Source: Amphritea balenae (lineage in GTDB: Bacteria; Pseudomonadota; Gammaproteobacteria; Pseudomonadales; Balneatricaceae). Taken from it: a stretch of 64,000 nt of DNA. The translations under genes and the position numbers were made by a program. The notes below the pieces were generated by a model, which saw nothing but the letters and a program-made list of their open reading frames with translations, ran no database searches and was not told the DNA's origin. This document shows positions 1 through 10,983 of this stretch, in pieces. Location of the stretch: the NCBI RefSeq assembly GCF_003858655.1, contig NZ_RQXV01000002.1:310001-374000 (forward strand). Reading direction: 5' to 3'. Each line of letters opens with the position of its first letter. Position 1 is the first letter of the stretch.

Positions 1-2
1 AG

Positions 3-2228
3 AAGAAAATGATGGTGCTTGAGCGGCTGACCGCAGCGGAAGGCCTTGAGAAATATCTCGGTTCTCGCTTTGCCGGTGCCAAGCGTTTCGGTCTGGAAGG
101 TGGCGAGTCCATGATTGTCTCTCTGAATACTCTGATCCAGCGTGCTGGTAAGCAGGGTGCTCGTGAGGTGGTTATCGGTATGGCCCACCGTGGTCGACTG
201 AATACACTGGTTAATATCTTCGGCAAAAATCCTGCAGAACTGTTTGGTGAATTCGAGGGTAAGAAAACCCTGGAAAGTTCCGGTGATGTTAAATACCACC
301 AGGGCTTCTCATCCAATGTTATGACCGCTGGCGGCGAAGTACATATGGCGATGGCCTTTAACCCATCCCATCTTGAGATTTCTGCACCGGTAGTCGAAGG
401 TTCTGTACGTGCTCGTCAGGATCGTCGTGATGATCCGGTTGGTACTACGGTAGTGCCGGTCAATATTCATGGTGATCAGGCATTTGCAGGTCAGGGCGTG
501 GTAATGGAGACATTTCAGATGTCCCAGACCCGTGCTTATAAGACCGGCGGTACTATCCATCTGGTTATCAATAACCAGGTTGGTTTTACTACCAACAAAA
601 AAGAAGACTCGCGTTCGACTGAATACTGTACTGATATCGCCAAGATGGTGCAGGCGCCGATCTTCCATGTGAATGGCGATGATGCTGAAGCGGTTCGCTT
701 TGTTACTCAGTTGGCGGTCGATTACCGTACTGAGTTCAAGAAGGACGTGGTTATTGATCTGGTTTGTTATCGCCGTCGCGGTCACAACGAAGCAGACGAG
801 CCATCGGGTACTCAGCCGCTGATGTACACGCAGATCAAAGCGCAGAAATCCACCCGTGAGCTATATGCTCAACAGCTGATATCTGAAGGCGTAATTACCG
901 CTGAGCAGAGTAAGCAGATGGAGCAGGATTACCGTAAAGATCTTGAAGACGGTAAGCATGTTACTCACTCGCTGGTTATGGAGCCTAAGCAAGAGTTGTA
1001 CGTCGACTGGGAACCGTACCTGGGTCATCAGTGGTCATTCGATTGCGATACGTCTGTTGACGGTAAGCTATTGCAGGAGTTGGGTACTAAGATCTGTGAA
1101 GTGCCGGAAGGTTTCCAGATGCAGCGTCAGGTGCAGAAGATCTATGATGATCGTAAGCGCATGGCTGTTGGTGCTACGGAGCTTAACTGGGGTATGGCTG
1201 AGTCTCTGGCCTATGCTTCGATCCTTGCCGAAGGTTATCCGGTACGGATTACCGGGCAGGATGTTGGTCGTGGTACGTTCTCTCATCGTCATGCAGTATT
1301 GCATGATCAGAAGGATGCAACTGTTTACGAGCCGCTTAAAAATATTGCCGATGATCAGCCTGCGCTGACCATGCATGACTCCTTTCTTTCTGAGGAAGCA
1401 GTTCTGGCTTTCGAATACGGTTACGCGACGACTATGCCGAATGCGCTGGTTATCTGGGAAGCTCAGTTTGGTGATTTTGCCAACGGCGCTCAGGTTGTAA
1501 TCGATCAGTTTATCGCCAGTGGTGAACATAAGTGGGCTCGTCTCTGTGGTCTGACTCTGTTGCTGCCGCACGGTTTCGAAGGTCAGGGGCCTGAGCATTC
1601 TTCAGCCCGTCTGGAGCGTTTCCTGCAATTGAGTGCTGAGCACAATATTCAGGTATGCGTACCGACAACGCCGGCCCAGATTTTCCATCTGATGCGTCGC
1701 CAGGTTGTGCGTCCGCTGCGTAAGCCTCTGGTGGTTATGTCGCCGAAGAGTCTGCTGCGTCATAAGCAGGCTGTATCGACTATCGATGAACTGTCTGAAG
1801 GTAGCTTTCAGCCGGTTATCGCCGAGACTGATCAGCTGGATCCTAAGAAGGTTAAGCGTCTGGTGCTGTGTAGCGGTAAGGTCTACTACGATCTTTATAA
1901 CCGTCGTGCAGAGCTGGAAAAAGATGATGTTGCAGTTATTCGTATTGAGCAGTTGTATCCGTTCCCGGAACAGCAGATGTTTGATGCAATTAAGCAATAC
2001 ACCAACCTTGAATCTGCCGTTTGGTGTCAGGAAGAACCGATGAACCAGGGTGCCTGGTACTGTTCTCAGCACCATATGCGCCATGCGCTGGTTCGTCACA
2101 ATGACAAGATTCATATGGAAGGTGTGGGTCGTCCGCACGCCGCAGCCCCTGCAGTAGGGTACATATCTGTACACCTCGAGCAGCAGGAAAAGCTGGTTAA
2201 CGAAGCAATTAATGGCCAACAGGTCTGA
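3..2228 (+). CDS. sucA: 2-oxoglutarate dehydrogenase E1 component (5'-truncated by window edge)
   Basis: This is the thiamine-diphosphate E1 subunit of the 2-oxoglutarate dehydrogenase complex. It decarboxylates 2-oxoglutarate and passes the succinyl group to the SucB lipoyl arm. The reading frame is already open at the window edge, so about 190 of the roughly 930-940 residues usual for the family are missing. What remains aligns by eye with Escherichia coli SucA: the [13 protein letters not shown] block, [13 protein letters not shown] and NNQVGFTT for the cofactor site, [30 protein letters not shown], and a C-terminal [13 protein letters not shown]. Internal ATGs at 9 and 12 are ordinary methionines, not starts. 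sucB follows after 38 bases. Confidence 0.97.
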   Translation, partial: KKMMVLERLTAAEGLEKYLGSRFAGAKRFGLEGGESMIVSLNTLIQRAGKQGAREVVIGMAHRGRLNTLVNIFGKNPAELFGEFEGKKTLESSGDVKYHQGFSSNVMTAGGEVHMAMAFNPSHLEISAPVVEGSVRARQDRRDDPVGTTVVPVNIHGDQAFAGQGVVMETFQMSQTRAYKTGGTIHLVINNQVGFTTNKKEDSRSTEYCTDIAKMVQAPIFHVNGDDAEAVRFVTQLAVDYRTEFKKDVVIDLVCYRRRGHNEADEPSGTQPLMYTQIKAQKSTRELYAQQLISEGVITAEQSKQMEQDYRKDLEDGKHVTHSLVMEPKQELYVDWEPYLGHQWSFDCDTSVDGKLLQELGTKICEVPEGFQMQRQVQKIYDDRKRMAVGATELNWGMAESLAYASILAEGYPVRITGQDVGRGTFSHRHAVLHDQKDATVYEPLKNIADDQPALTMHDSFLSEEAVLAFEYGYATTMPNALVIWEAQFGDFANGAQVVIDQFIASGEHKWARLCGLTLLLPHGFEGQGPEHSSARLERFLQLSAEHNIQVCVPTTPAQIFHLMRRQVVRPLRKPLVVMSPKSLLRHKQAVSTIDELSEGSFQPVIAETDQLDPKKVKRLVLCSGKVYYDLYNRRAELEKDDVAVIRIEQLYPFPEQQMFDAIKQYTNLESAVWCQEEPMNQGAWYCSQHHMRHALVRHNDKIHMEGVGRPHAAAPAVGYISVHLEQQEKLVNEAINGQQV

Positions 2229-2266
2229 TACAGACGCCTGTTAGTAGCACTGAGAAAGGAATAAAC

Positions 2267-3463
2267 ATGTCAATCGAAATCAAAACGCCGACTTTCCCTG
2301 AATCCGTAGCCGACGGTACTGTGGCTACCTGGCACAAGCAGCCAGGTGAGGCTTGTTCTACCGATGAACTGATCGTTGATATTGAAACTGACAAAGTAGT
2401 ACTTGAAGTCGTTGCGCCAGCTGATGGTGTGATTAAAGAGATCTTTAAAGGTGAAGGCGATACCGTACTGAGTGAAGAAGTGCTGGCGTCTTTTGAAGCG
2501 GGTGCTGCTGCGGCGGCCCCTGCCGCTGCAGCGCCGGCTGCTGAAGCCGCTACTGCGGGTGATGCTGATAAAGCAGGTCCTGCTGCACGTAAGCTGATCG
2601 AAGAGAATGGTCTGGATGCAAGTCAGATCCCGGGTACTGGTAAGAATGGCGGCATCACTAAAGAAGATGTTGTTAACTTCCTTAAGAGTAAGCCTGCTGC
2701 AGCACCTGCCGCACCGGTTAAAGTTGATAACGCTGCTGCATTGAATATTGTTGCTGGTGACCGCGTTGAAAAACGTGTGCCTATGACCCGGCTGCGTGCG
2801 ACTATCGCTAAACGTCTGGTTGAAGCGCAGCAGACAGCTGCGATGCTGACCACTTATAACGAAGTGAATATGAAGCCGGTTATGGAACTGCGTAAGCAGT
2901 ACAAAGACCTGTTCGAGAAGACGCATAATGGTACCCGTCTGGGCTTCATGTCTTTCTTCGTTAAAGCGACAACTGAAGCGCTGAAGCGTTTCCCTGCAGT
3001 CAATGCCTCTATCGATGGCAATGATATGGTTTATCACGGTTATCAGGATATCGGCGTAGCTGTTTCTACAGCGCGTGGTCTGATGGTACCTGTGCTGCGT
3101 GATACCGATGCGATGACGCTGGCAGATGTTGAATCTACTATTGCTGATTTTGGTGCCCGTGGTCGTGACGGTAAGTTGGGTATTGATGATATGCAGGGCG
3201 GTACATTTACAATCACTAACGGTGGTGTATTTGGATCCCTGATGTCTACCCCGATTCTTAATCCACCACAGACTGCAATCCTGGGTATGCATAAGATTCA
3301 GGAACGTCCAATGGCGGTTAATGGTCAGGTTGAAATCCTGCCAATGATGTATCTGGCGCTTTCATACGACCATCGTATGATTGATGGTAAGGAAGCTGTA
3401 CAATTCCTCGTGACTATTAAAGACCTTCTGGAAGATCCTGCACGTATGCTGCTGGAAGTCTGA
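2267..3463 (+). CDS. sucB: Dihydrolipoyllysine succinyltransferase, E2 of 2-oxoglutarate dehydrogenase
   Basis: SucB is the E2 core that transfers succinyl from its lipoyl arm to CoA. At 398 residues it is normal length. The N-terminal lipoyl domain has the ETDK motif with the lipoyl lysine at K43. An Ala/Pro-rich linker (about 80-100) leads to the E3-binding domain (about 104-138, [20 protein letters not shown]). The acyltransferase domain ends with the catalytic HxxxDG motif at H369 and D373. The start ATG is preceded by a GAAAGGA ribosome binding site. It lies between sucA and lpd in one operon. Confidence 0.97.
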   Translation: MSIEIKTPTFPESVADGTVATWHKQPGEACSTDELIVDIETDKVVLEVVAPADGVIKEIFKGEGDTVLSEEVLASFEAGAAAAAPAAAAPAAEAATAGDADKAGPAARKLIEENGLDASQIPGTGKNGGITKEDVVNFLKSKPAAAPAAPVKVDNAAALNIVAGDRVEKRVPMTRLRATIAKRLVEAQQTAAMLTTYNEVNMKPVMELRKQYKDLFEKTHNGTRLGFMSFFVKATTEALKRFPAVNASIDGNDMVYHGYQDIGVAVSTARGLMVPVLRDTDAMTLADVESTIADFGARGRDGKLGIDDMQGGTFTITNGGVFGSLMSTPILNPPQTAILGMHKIQERPMAVNGQVEILPMMYLALSYDHRMIDGKEAVQFLVTIKDLLEDPARMLLEV

Positions 3464-3496
3464 GTCAGTCCCTTACAAAAAAGAATCGATAGGTAG

Positions 3497-4942
<1,446 letters not shown>

Positions 4943-4954
4943 TGAGTTAAAATT

Positions 4955-4977
4955 TCGACCGGGCACTGCTCGGTCGA
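4955..4977 (+). other. Intercistronic hairpin between lpd and sucC
   Basis: TCGACCG at 4955-4961 pairs perfectly with CGGTCGA at 4971-4977, about 13 bases after the lpd stop. No T-run follows, so it is unlikely to be a full intrinsic terminator. It may protect the upstream message or set the relative output of sucAB-lpd and sucCD. The 151-base gap to sucC also contains TTGACG at 4984, but I cannot match it to a well spaced -10 box. Confidence 0.5.
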
Positions 4978-5093
4978 TTATCGTTGACGGGCAGACTAAT
5001 ACTGCCTGCAACATGTTGGGCTGTAAAAAGATACTCTCTCCATATCGTTTTGCAGAGTCCTCAAAAGTGTGAAAAAAAACGACGGATTAGAGC

Positions 5094-6260
5094 ATGAATC
5101 TTCATGAGTACCAGGGCAAGCAACTGTTTGCCGAATATGGTCTGCCGGTTTCTCAAGGAATCGCGGTAGATACCCCGGAAGCTGCTGCTGAAGCGGCTCT
5201 GAAAATTGGTGGTGATAAGTGGGTTGTTAAGACTCAGGTTCACGCAGGTGGCCGTGGTAAGGCTGGCGGCGTTAAGCTGATTAACTCTCCTGCTGAAGCA
5301 TCAGAATTCGCAGCTAACTGGCTGGGAAAAAACCTTGTTACCTATCAGACTGATGCTAATGGTCAGCCTGTTTCAAAAATTTTGGTAGAAGACTGCACTG
5401 ATATTGCTAATGAGCTGTATCTGGGTGCGGTAGTTGACCGTTCATCTCGTCGTATCGTATTTATGGCATCCACCGAAGGTGGTGTTGAGATTGAGACTGT
5501 TGCGGAAGAAACACCAGAAAAAATCCTGAAAGCGACTGTTGATCCGCTGACCGGTGCGCAGCCTTACCAGGGTCGTGAGCTGGCGTTCAAGCTGGGTCTG
5601 GAAGGTGTTCAGATTAAGCAGTTCACACAGATCTTTATGGGTCTGGCGAAAATGTTCCAGGAAAAAGACCTGGCGCTGCTTGAAATTAACCCGCTGGTTA
5701 TTACTGAAGAAGGTAACCTGCACTGTCTGGACGCTAAAGTAGCGATCGATGGCAATGCTGTTTACCGTCATAAAGATCTTCAGGCTATGCAGGATCCATC
5801 TCAGGAAGATGAGCGTGAAGCTCGTGCAGCTGAGTGGGAACTGAACTATGTAGCGCTGGATGGCAGCATCGGCTGCATGGTTAACGGTGCAGGCCTGGCA
5901 ATGGGTACGATGGATATCGTTTCTTTGCACGGTGGCTTCCCGGCTAACTTCCTGGACGTTGGCGGCGGCGCGACTAAAGAGCGTGTAACCGAAGCGTTCA
6001 AGATCATTCTTGAAGATACAAAAGTTAAAGCAGTTCTGGTTAACATCTTCGGTGGTATCGTACGTTGTGACCTTATTGCTGAAGGTATCATCGGTGCAGT
6101 TAAAGAAGTAGGCGTAGAAGTTCCTGTTGTAGTACGTCTGGAAGGTAACAATGCAGAGCTGGGTTCTCAGCTACTGTCTGAGTCTGGTCTGGATATCATT
6201 GCAGCTACCAGCCTGACTGATGCTGCCGAGCAGGCAGTTAAAGCAGCGGAGGGTAAATAA
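5094..6260 (+). CDS. sucC: Succinyl-CoA synthetase beta subunit (ADP-forming)
   Basis: SucC is the nucleotide-binding subunit that couples succinyl-CoA cleavage to ATP or GTP formation. The 388 residues equal the E. coli length. The protein opens with [16 protein letters not shown], has an ATP-grasp domain with [13 protein letters not shown] near residue 46, and ends with the ligase domain containing the conserved [15 protein letters not shown] stretch. The stop is followed two bases later by the sucD start, so the subunits are probably translationally coupled. Confidence 0.97.
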   Translation: MNLHEYQGKQLFAEYGLPVSQGIAVDTPEAAAEAALKIGGDKWVVKTQVHAGGRGKAGGVKLINSPAEASEFAANWLGKNLVTYQTDANGQPVSKILVEDCTDIANELYLGAVVDRSSRRIVFMASTEGGVEIETVAEETPEKILKATVDPLTGAQPYQGRELAFKLGLEGVQIKQFTQIFMGLAKMFQEKDLALLEINPLVITEEGNLHCLDAKVAIDGNAVYRHKDLQAMQDPSQEDEREARAAEWELNYVALDGSIGCMVNGAGLAMGTMDIVSLHGGFPANFLDVGGGATKERVTEAFKIILEDTKVKAVLVNIFGGIVRCDLIAEGIIGAVKEVGVEVPVVVRLEGNNAELGSQLLSESGLDIIAATSLTDAAEQAVKAAEGK

Positions 6261-6262
6261 TA

Positions 6263-7138
6263 ATGTCCGTTCTGATTAATAAAGACACCAAAGTAATCTG
6301 TCAGGGTTTCACTGGTGGTCAGGGTACCTTCCACTCTGAGCAAGCTATTGCATATGGCACTAAAATGGTTGGTGGTGTAACGCCAGGCAAGGGTGGTTCC
6401 GAGCACCTGGGCTTGCCGGTATTCAACACTGTTGCAGAAGCTGTTGCTGAAACCGGTGCTGAAGCATCCGTTATCTACGTGCCTGCACCATTCTGTAAGG
6501 ATTCTATCCTGGAAGCTGCAAACGGCGGTATCAAGCTGATCGTATGTATCACTGAGCACATTCCGGTTATGGATATGCTTGAGTGTAAAGTTAAGTGTGA
6601 CGAGCTGGGCGTACGCCTGATCGGACCTAACTGTCCGGGTGTTATCACTCCAGGTGAGTGTAAGATCGGCATCATGCCTGGTCATATCCACCTGCCAGGT
6701 AAAGTAGGTATCGTATCTCGTTCCGGTACGCTGACGTATGAAGCTGTTAAGCAGACTACGGATGCTGGTTTCGGTCAGTCTACCTGTGTTGGTATCGGTG
6801 GCGACCCGATCCCTGGTTCTAACTTCATCGACATTCTGGAATTGTTCCAGAACGATCCGCAGACTGAGGCGATCGTTATGATCGGTGAGATCGGTGGTTC
6901 TGCTGAAGAAGAAGCGGCTGAGTTCATCAAGGCTAATGTAACTAAGCCTGTTGTATCTTACATTGCTGGTGTGACTGCTCCGGCTGGTAAGCGTATGGGT
7001 CATGCTGGCGCGATCATCTCCGGTGGTAAGGGTACTGCAGACGAGAAGTTTGCTGCTCTGGAAGCTGCTGGCGTTAAGACTGTTCGCTCTCTGGCTCAGA
7101 TTGCTGACGGCCTGCGCGAAGTAACTGGCTGGGAATAA
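6263..7138 (+). CDS. sucD: Succinyl-CoA synthetase alpha subunit
   Basis: SucD binds CoA and carries the phosphohistidine intermediate. The 291-residue product has the N-terminal CoA-binding Rossmann domain ([14 protein letters not shown]) and the catalytic histidine H247 in [14 protein letters not shown]. It begins two bases after sucC, with the AATAATAATG junction replacing a separate leader. It is the last gene of the suc operon and is followed by a strong terminator. Confidence 0.97.
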   Translation: MSVLINKDTKVICQGFTGGQGTFHSEQAIAYGTKMVGGVTPGKGGSEHLGLPVFNTVAEAVAETGAEASVIYVPAPFCKDSILEAANGGIKLIVCITEHIPVMDMLECKVKCDELGVRLIGPNCPGVITPGECKIGIMPGHIHLPGKVGIVSRSGTLTYEAVKQTTDAGFGQSTCVGIGGDPIPGSNFIDILELFQNDPQTEAIVMIGEIGGSAEEEAAEFIKANVTKPVVSYIAGVTAPAGKRMGHAGAIISGGKGTADEKFAALEAAGVKTVRSLAQIADGLREVTGWE

Positions 7139-7198
7139 TCGTAAAGCGATTATTCAGGGTGCCAGCTGCGCTTTAGTCGCTTGCTGGTAGTCAGATTA

Positions 7199-7227
7199 AA
7201 AAAACCGCCTTTTGGCGGTTTTTTTGT
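7199..7227 (+). terminator. Rho-independent terminator of the suc operon
   Basis: AAAAACCGCC, a TTTT loop and GGCGGTTTTTTT form a perfect GC-rich stem followed by a T-run, about 60 bases after the sucD stop. Confidence 0.9.
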
Positions 7228-7292
7228 GTCTGTTGATTGAGTGTTCTATGCAGCTGGGGTTATGCTGTTGTTAATGTATTTAAGGAATAGTT

Positions 7293-7571
7293 ATGAGTTT
7301 TTTATCGTCTATCAAATCAATTTTTTCTGCCGCCGAGCCTGAGTCTAAAGAGCCGCAAGCGATGGCTTCGGTCGAATATAATGGCTTTACCATTACGCCG
7401 GCGCCAGCATCTGAGGGTAGTGGTTTCAGAATTAATGGCACTATTACCAAAGGTGAGCTTAGTCATACTTTTATCCGGGCGGATACGCTGCCTTCAACCC
7501 AGATGTGTGCCGATGAGATGGTGCGTAAGGCGAAGCAGATGATTGACCAGCAGGGCGACAGGATCTTCTGA
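7293..7571 (+). CDS. HlyU-family protein
   Basis: This 92-residue protein resembles the HlyU family (Pfam HlyU): a short hydrophobic N-terminus (FLSSIKSIF), the core EYNGFTITPAPASEGSGFRI, then a FIRADTLPS block and a C-terminal amphipathic helix ending DQQGDRIF. The family takes its name from a Vibrio protein linked to haemolysin regulation, but many homologues have no known target and lack an obvious DNA-binding helix-turn-helix. It stands alone between the suc terminator and the MOSC gene. AAGGAATAGTT lies just before the ATG. Assignment to the family is fairly sure; a regulatory role is not. Confidence 0.75.
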   Translation: MSFLSSIKSIFSAAEPESKEPQAMASVEYNGFTITPAPASEGSGFRINGTITKGELSHTFIRADTLPSTQMCADEMVRKAKQMIDQQGDRIF

Positions 7572-7584
7572 TCCTCTACGGTTT

Positions 7585-8076
7585 ATGACTCAGAAGCAGT
7601 TGTTCTCGCGGTACCTGAGTGATCTTAAGCCTGGTGTGCTTGAGTGGATAGGCCTGCGTCCCGGTCGTAAGCTTGAAATGGTTCCGGTTAAGTCTGTTGA
7701 AGCGCTGCAGGGATTAGGTCTGGAGGGTGATCACCGTTGCAGCAAGGCGCCAGGCTCAGCCCGACAGGTAACAATTATATCGGCGGAATTTATCCGTCTG
7801 ATTGAGATCTATGCTGGTCATGACTCTATAGATCCCGGACTATTGCGGCGCAATCTTGTTGTTTCCGGCATTAACCTTAACGCATTGCGTCATCAGCAAT
7901 TCAGAATCGGTGGTGCGGTGTTTGAGGCAACGGCTTTATGTCACCCCTGTTCGCGTATGGATCAGGCGTTAGGGCCGGGTGGGGCGGCTGCTATGCTGGG
8001 TTATGGTGGTTTGTGTGCCCGAGTAGTAGGGTCAGGGGTGATTAAGATAGGTGATCGGCTGGTGCCGGTGTATTAA
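7585..8076 (+). CDS. MOSC domain-containing protein
   Basis: This is a MOSC (molybdenum cofactor sulfurase C-terminal) domain protein related to YiiM. Such proteins are thought to deliver sulfur or handle Moco-linked substrates, but the substrate here is unknown. The opening VLEWIGLRPGR, the GLEGDHRC block, QVTIISAEFI, and the conserved cysteines in ALCHPCSRMD support the call. I chose the ATG at 7585 (163 residues) because the open frame further upstream overlaps the preceding gene. It starts 13 bases after the HlyU-family stop, so the two are probably cotranscribed. Confidence 0.8.
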   Translation: MTQKQLFSRYLSDLKPGVLEWIGLRPGRKLEMVPVKSVEALQGLGLEGDHRCSKAPGSARQVTIISAEFIRLIEIYAGHDSIDPGLLRRNLVVSGINLNALRHQQFRIGGAVFEATALCHPCSRMDQALGPGGAAAMLGYGGLCARVVGSGVIKIGDRLVPVY

Positions 8077-8113
8077 TAGGCTTGATATGCTTTTCTGGCC
8101 TTTAGCGAGGCGT

Positions 8114-8146
8114 AAAAAAAGAGCGCTATAGGCGCTCTTTTTTGGT
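8114..8146. terminator. Bidirectional terminator between MOSC gene and deaD
   Basis: AAAAAAAGAGCGC, loop TATAG and GCGCTCTTTTTT form a symmetrical hairpin with an A-run on one side and a T-run on the other. It sits between two convergent genes and can serve both strands. Confidence 0.88.
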
Positions 8147-8176
8147 GCTGTTTCTAGTAAAGACTAGTAGCAGTAA

Positions 8177-9916
8177 TTAATCACGACGCGGCTTGCGTGG
8201 AGCGCCGCGGTCGTTTCCGCCACGGGCTCTGCCTTTGCCTTTGTACTCACCACGAGGTTTGCGGCTAGGTGGGCGAGCCACTTCACCTTCCATCAGGGTG
8301 ATGTTGGTTTTCTTGCGGCAGATCTGAACATCTTTCAGGTGTTTCAGCATGTCGTCTGGCATGCCTTTAGGCAGCTGAACGGTGCTGTATTCGTCGTGTA
8401 AACGAATATCGCCGATATGGCGGCTGTTGATGTCCGCTTCGTTAGCGATAGCGCCAACAATGTTCTTAACCTGCACGCCATCGTTACGACCAACATCCAG
8501 GCGATATACGTCAAGGTCGGCATAGTTTATACGCTCGCGCTTTCCGCCTCGGTCGCTGTCACGATCTTCGCGTTCGCGGCGAGGGCGTGGTTCTGGCTCG
8601 GGTGGCAGAATAAGAGGCTTCTCTTTCTGTGCCATGTAAAGCAGGGCGGATGCCAGATCCTGGGTTTCCAGTTCGGTGTCAACAGCCAGCTGGTCAACCA
8701 GTTCGCGGTACACGCTCATATCTTCATTATTGAAGATAGTGGAGATCTGTTCGCGGAAGGATTCCAGACGACGGTTTTGAACCAGGTCACGGGAAGGCAG
8801 ATCCATCTGTTTGATTGGCTGGCGGGTCGCGCGTTCGATCTGTTTCAGTAGGCGGCGTTCGCGTGGTGCAACGAACAGGATGGCTTTACCATCACGACCG
8901 GCACGGCCAGTACGACCGATACGGTGTACGTAAGCTTCGGTGTCGTAAGGAATATCATAGTTTACTACCAGGCCAACACGTTCTACGTCCAGGCCGCGAG
9001 CCGCAACATCGGTTGCAACCAGGATGTCCAGCTTGGCATCTTTCAGGCGCTGTACGGTGCGTTCACGCAGTTGCTGGTTCATGTCGCCGTTTAGTGCTGC
9101 AGCGGCATAACCGCGAGCTTCCAGCTTTTCTGCTAGCTCAGTAGTTGCTGTCTTGGTGCGGGCAAAGATAATAATGCCGCCGAAATCTTCTGTTTCAAGA
9201 ATTCGTACCAGGGCATCAAGTTTATTGGTACCGGAAACGATCCAGCATTTCTGCTCGATGTTTTCCATAGTCGCAGTTTTGGAAGCAATTTTTACTTCCT
9301 GCGGATCACGCATGTATCGCTTGGTAATACGGCGGATCTGTTCCGGCATAGTGGCGGAGAACAGTGCGGTCTGACGTTCTGCAGGAGTTTTAGCCATGAT
9401 GGTTTCAACATCATCGATGAAGCCCATGCGTAGCATTTCATCGGCTTCGTCCAGTACCATTGCTTTAAGCTCATCTAGCTTAAGAGTACCGCGATCAAGG
9501 TGATCCATTACCCGGCCTGGTGTGCCGACAACAACGTGTGGTCCGCGACGCAGTTGCTTAAGCTGTAAGCTGTAGCTCTGACCGCCGTAGATCGGCAGTA
9601 CGTGGAAGCCTGGAATATGACGGGCATAAGCCTGAAACGCTTCAGCTACCTGAACAGCAAGCTCACGGGTAGGTGCCAGCACCAGTACCTGAGGCTTGTT
9701 ATTTTTCAGGTCGATACGGCTAAGCAGAGGTAATGCGAAAGCAGCGGTTTTACCGGTACCTGTCTGGGCCATACCCAGTACATCCTGTCCATTCAGCAGT
9801 AGCGGAATACAGGCCGCCTGAATCGGCGAAGGGGTTTCGTAGCCCAGCTCTGTAATTGACTTTAGAACGGAAGAGGGAAGTTCAAGGTCGCTGAACGCGA
9901 CTTGGGTATCTGACAT
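8177..9916 (-). CDS. deaD: DEAD-box ATP-dependent RNA helicase
   Basis: This is a cold-shock and ribosome-assembly type RNA helicase. It shows the Q motif (SPIQAACIPLLL), motif I AQTGTGKT, motif II LDEADEML, motif III SATMP, and motif VI HRIGRTGRAGR. A linker follows, then a DbpA-like RNA-binding domain (about 470-550) and a basic Arg/Gly-rich tail. E. coli DeaD is somewhat longer (629 residues). The ATG at 9916 gives MSDTQVAFSDLELP. An in-frame GTG at 9928 is possible; neither has a clear ribosome binding site. It is convergent with the MOSC gene and stands alone. Confidence 0.93.
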   Translation of the reverse strand: MSDTQVAFSDLELPSSVLKSITELGYETPSPIQAACIPLLLNGQDVLGMAQTGTGKTAAFALPLLSRIDLKNNKPQVLVLAPTRELAVQVAEAFQAYARHIPGFHVLPIYGGQSYSLQLKQLRRGPHVVVGTPGRVMDHLDRGTLKLDELKAMVLDEADEMLRMGFIDDVETIMAKTPAERQTALFSATMPEQIRRITKRYMRDPQEVKIASKTATMENIEQKCWIVSGTNKLDALVRILETEDFGGIIIFARTKTATTELAEKLEARGYAAAALNGDMNQQLRERTVQRLKDAKLDILVATDVAARGLDVERVGLVVNYDIPYDTEAYVHRIGRTGRAGRDGKAILFVAPRERRLLKQIERATRQPIKQMDLPSRDLVQNRRLESFREQISTIFNNEDMSVYRELVDQLAVDTELETQDLASALLYMAQKEKPLILPPEPEPRPRREREDRDSDRGGKRERINYADLDVYRLDVGRNDGVQVKNIVGAIANEADINSRHIGDIRLHDEYSTVQLPKGMPDDMLKHLKDVQICRKKTNITLMEGEVARPPSRKPRGEYKGKGRARGGNDRGAPRKPRRD

Positions 9917-10016
9917 ATCTGATGGCACCGGCAGGATTTTAGAAACGCGGAATTATACGCCTATTGTCGTATAAATGCCCGCTTTTTATTGTGTTGCTGC
10001 CAATATATATGGAATC

Positions 10017-10661
10017 TTAGTATTTGAGGCTGATATCGCCGTACCAGCTAAGGAATTGGCTACCGCTGTTATCGCTATCAGTCATCACAGCAATGGCTTC
10101 AATTTCGTTGTATTTTTTGCCAAAGGCGGTAAACAGGTCTTTATGTAGCAATCGCTGATGAGATTGCCAGGTGTTGGTTTTTTCTGGACCGCTGTTGACT
10201 GCCCACATAACCGCTCGATCGGTAAAAGGGTTGTTCCAGCGATTCCCGACTGGTTGATTATTTGACCAAACGTAGACCAGGGTTCTCTTCTGCCAGAAGA
10301 ATGGACCCTCGGAAACCACAATATAAACTCTGGCAGGAAAATCATCCCCGGTTTTTGTTGTTTCGTTCAGTTGCGGTGAGATGCCTGATACTTTCCATCG
10401 CCAACTGAGCATAGAGTCAGGTTTCAGTTTTAATTTTTTCTTAAAAAATAAGCCTGACGCGCTATTGTTTGATTTTGCTTCAAGTATCTGGATTTGGTTT
10501 TCCAGGATCAGTTTGTAGGATGTCTTGCCTTGAAACTCTTCTGTTTGCCAGAGGTGTAGTGATTTCTGATTGAAGCCTGGGATAGCGTTAGCGCTGAGAT
10601 TGGTCGATGCTAATGCATAAAGAAGAGTGATTGAGATAGTTGTAGCTATATGCATTTTCAT
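10017..10661 (-). CDS. DUF3047 domain-containing periplasmic protein
   Basis: This 214-residue protein has a basic and hydrophobic N-terminus (MKMHIATTISITLLYALAS) that looks like a Sec signal peptide cleaved near residue 26. The body matches DUF3047 as I remember it: LSWRWKVSG, a central FPARVYIVVS, VYVWSNNQPVG, and the late block IAVMTDSDNSG followed by WYGDISL. The function of the family is unknown. It runs away from the putative RNA locus at 10.7 kb and has no close operon partner. Confidence 0.8.
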   Translation of the reverse strand: MKMHIATTISITLLYALASTNLSANAIPGFNQKSLHLWQTEEFQGKTSYKLILENQIQILEAKSNNSASGLFFKKKLKLKPDSMLSWRWKVSGISPQLNETTKTGDDFPARVYIVVSEGPFFWQKRTLVYVWSNNQPVGNRWNNPFTDRAVMWAVNSGPEKTNTWQSHQRLLHKDLFTAFGKKYNEIEAIAVMTDSDNSGSQFLSWYGDISLKY

Positions 10662-10668
10662 TTTTCAC

Positions 10669-10695
10669 TTTACTGATCAGATAATCGTCTATAAT
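10669..10695 (+). promoter_or_regulatory. Putative sigma-70 promoter for the structured RNA
   Basis: A perfect TATAAT lies at 10690-10695. The best -35 candidate is TTTACT at 10669-10674 with a short 15-base spacer, so the -35 is weak. A transcript would begin near 10702, just before the first predicted helix of the RNA below. Confidence 0.5.
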
Positions 10696-10701
10696 GAAGT
10701 T

Positions 10702-10930
10702 ACGTTTTAGATCAGTGTATCAGAGTTTTATTGCCCATTTCCCCTTCTGGCAGAACTCTGTTTTGATCGTCTGCCAGTACCTGCCCAGCGAGTGCAGTTA
10801 TGGCAGGAAGCACTGGTCCTTAACTACGAGCGGAAAGAACTGTTGTGGCTTTCCCCTTGCTTACGACGGTTGTTCATCGTATTAATCTTCGCTCAACAAG
10901 GGGCCTGGTTTTCCAGGCCCCTTTCTGGTT
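10702..10930 (+). ncRNA. Candidate structured RNA (sRNA or 5' leader of the ATL gene)
   Basis: This 229-base stretch has no convincing gene but almost all of it pairs. Helix 1 is 10710-10714 with 10764-10768, then 10721-10727 with 10754-10760, then 10732-10735 with 10749-10752. Helix 2 is 10774-10778 with 10812-10816, then CCTGCC at 10780-10785 with GGCAGG at 10802-10807. Helix 3 is TTAA-C-TACGA at 10820-10829 with TCGTATTAA at 10877-10885, enclosing GGAAAG/CTTTCC at 10832-10837 and 10849-10854. An 11-bp terminator-like stem follows. CCCCTTG at 10853-10859 can instead pair with CAAGGGG at 10897-10903 and so break the terminator. I could not match it to 4.5S, 6S, CsrB or a riboswitch class I know. 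Confidence 0.55.
10898..10930 (+). terminator. Terminator-like hairpin ending the structured RNA
   Basis: AAGGGGCCTGG at 10898-10908 pairs perfectly with CCAGGCCCCTT at 10913-10923 around a TTTT loop. The tract after it (TCTGGTTTG) is only moderately T-rich. The ATL start lies about 60 bases downstream. Confidence 0.65.
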
Positions 10931-10983
10931 TGATTCTGGCTAATGTCTTATAGTGCAGTCTGTTGATTTAAAGTGGTTTAGTT

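Noticed and set aside
2270-3292. Long open frame (340 codons) antisense to sucB
   Set aside because: It is the complement of a clearly coding gene. Its His/Arg/Thr-rich composition and lack of motifs or ribosome binding site are typical of an antisense shadow. The same holds for long antisense frames over lpd, sucC, sucD and lon.
10694-10885. 63-codon ORF inside the structured RNA locus
   Set aside because: Its ATG overlaps the -10 box TATAAT, there is no ribosome binding site, and the sequence shows no family resemblance. The pairing pattern explains the region better.
10702-10930. 4.5S (SRP) RNA or 6S RNA at this locus
   Set aside because: In E. coli the SRP RNA gene is a neighbour of the ATL gene, which made it tempting. 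But the conserved SRP tip (GGAAGG within CAGG-CCGGAAGG-AGCA) is absent, and the 5' and 3' ends do not pair as in 6S.
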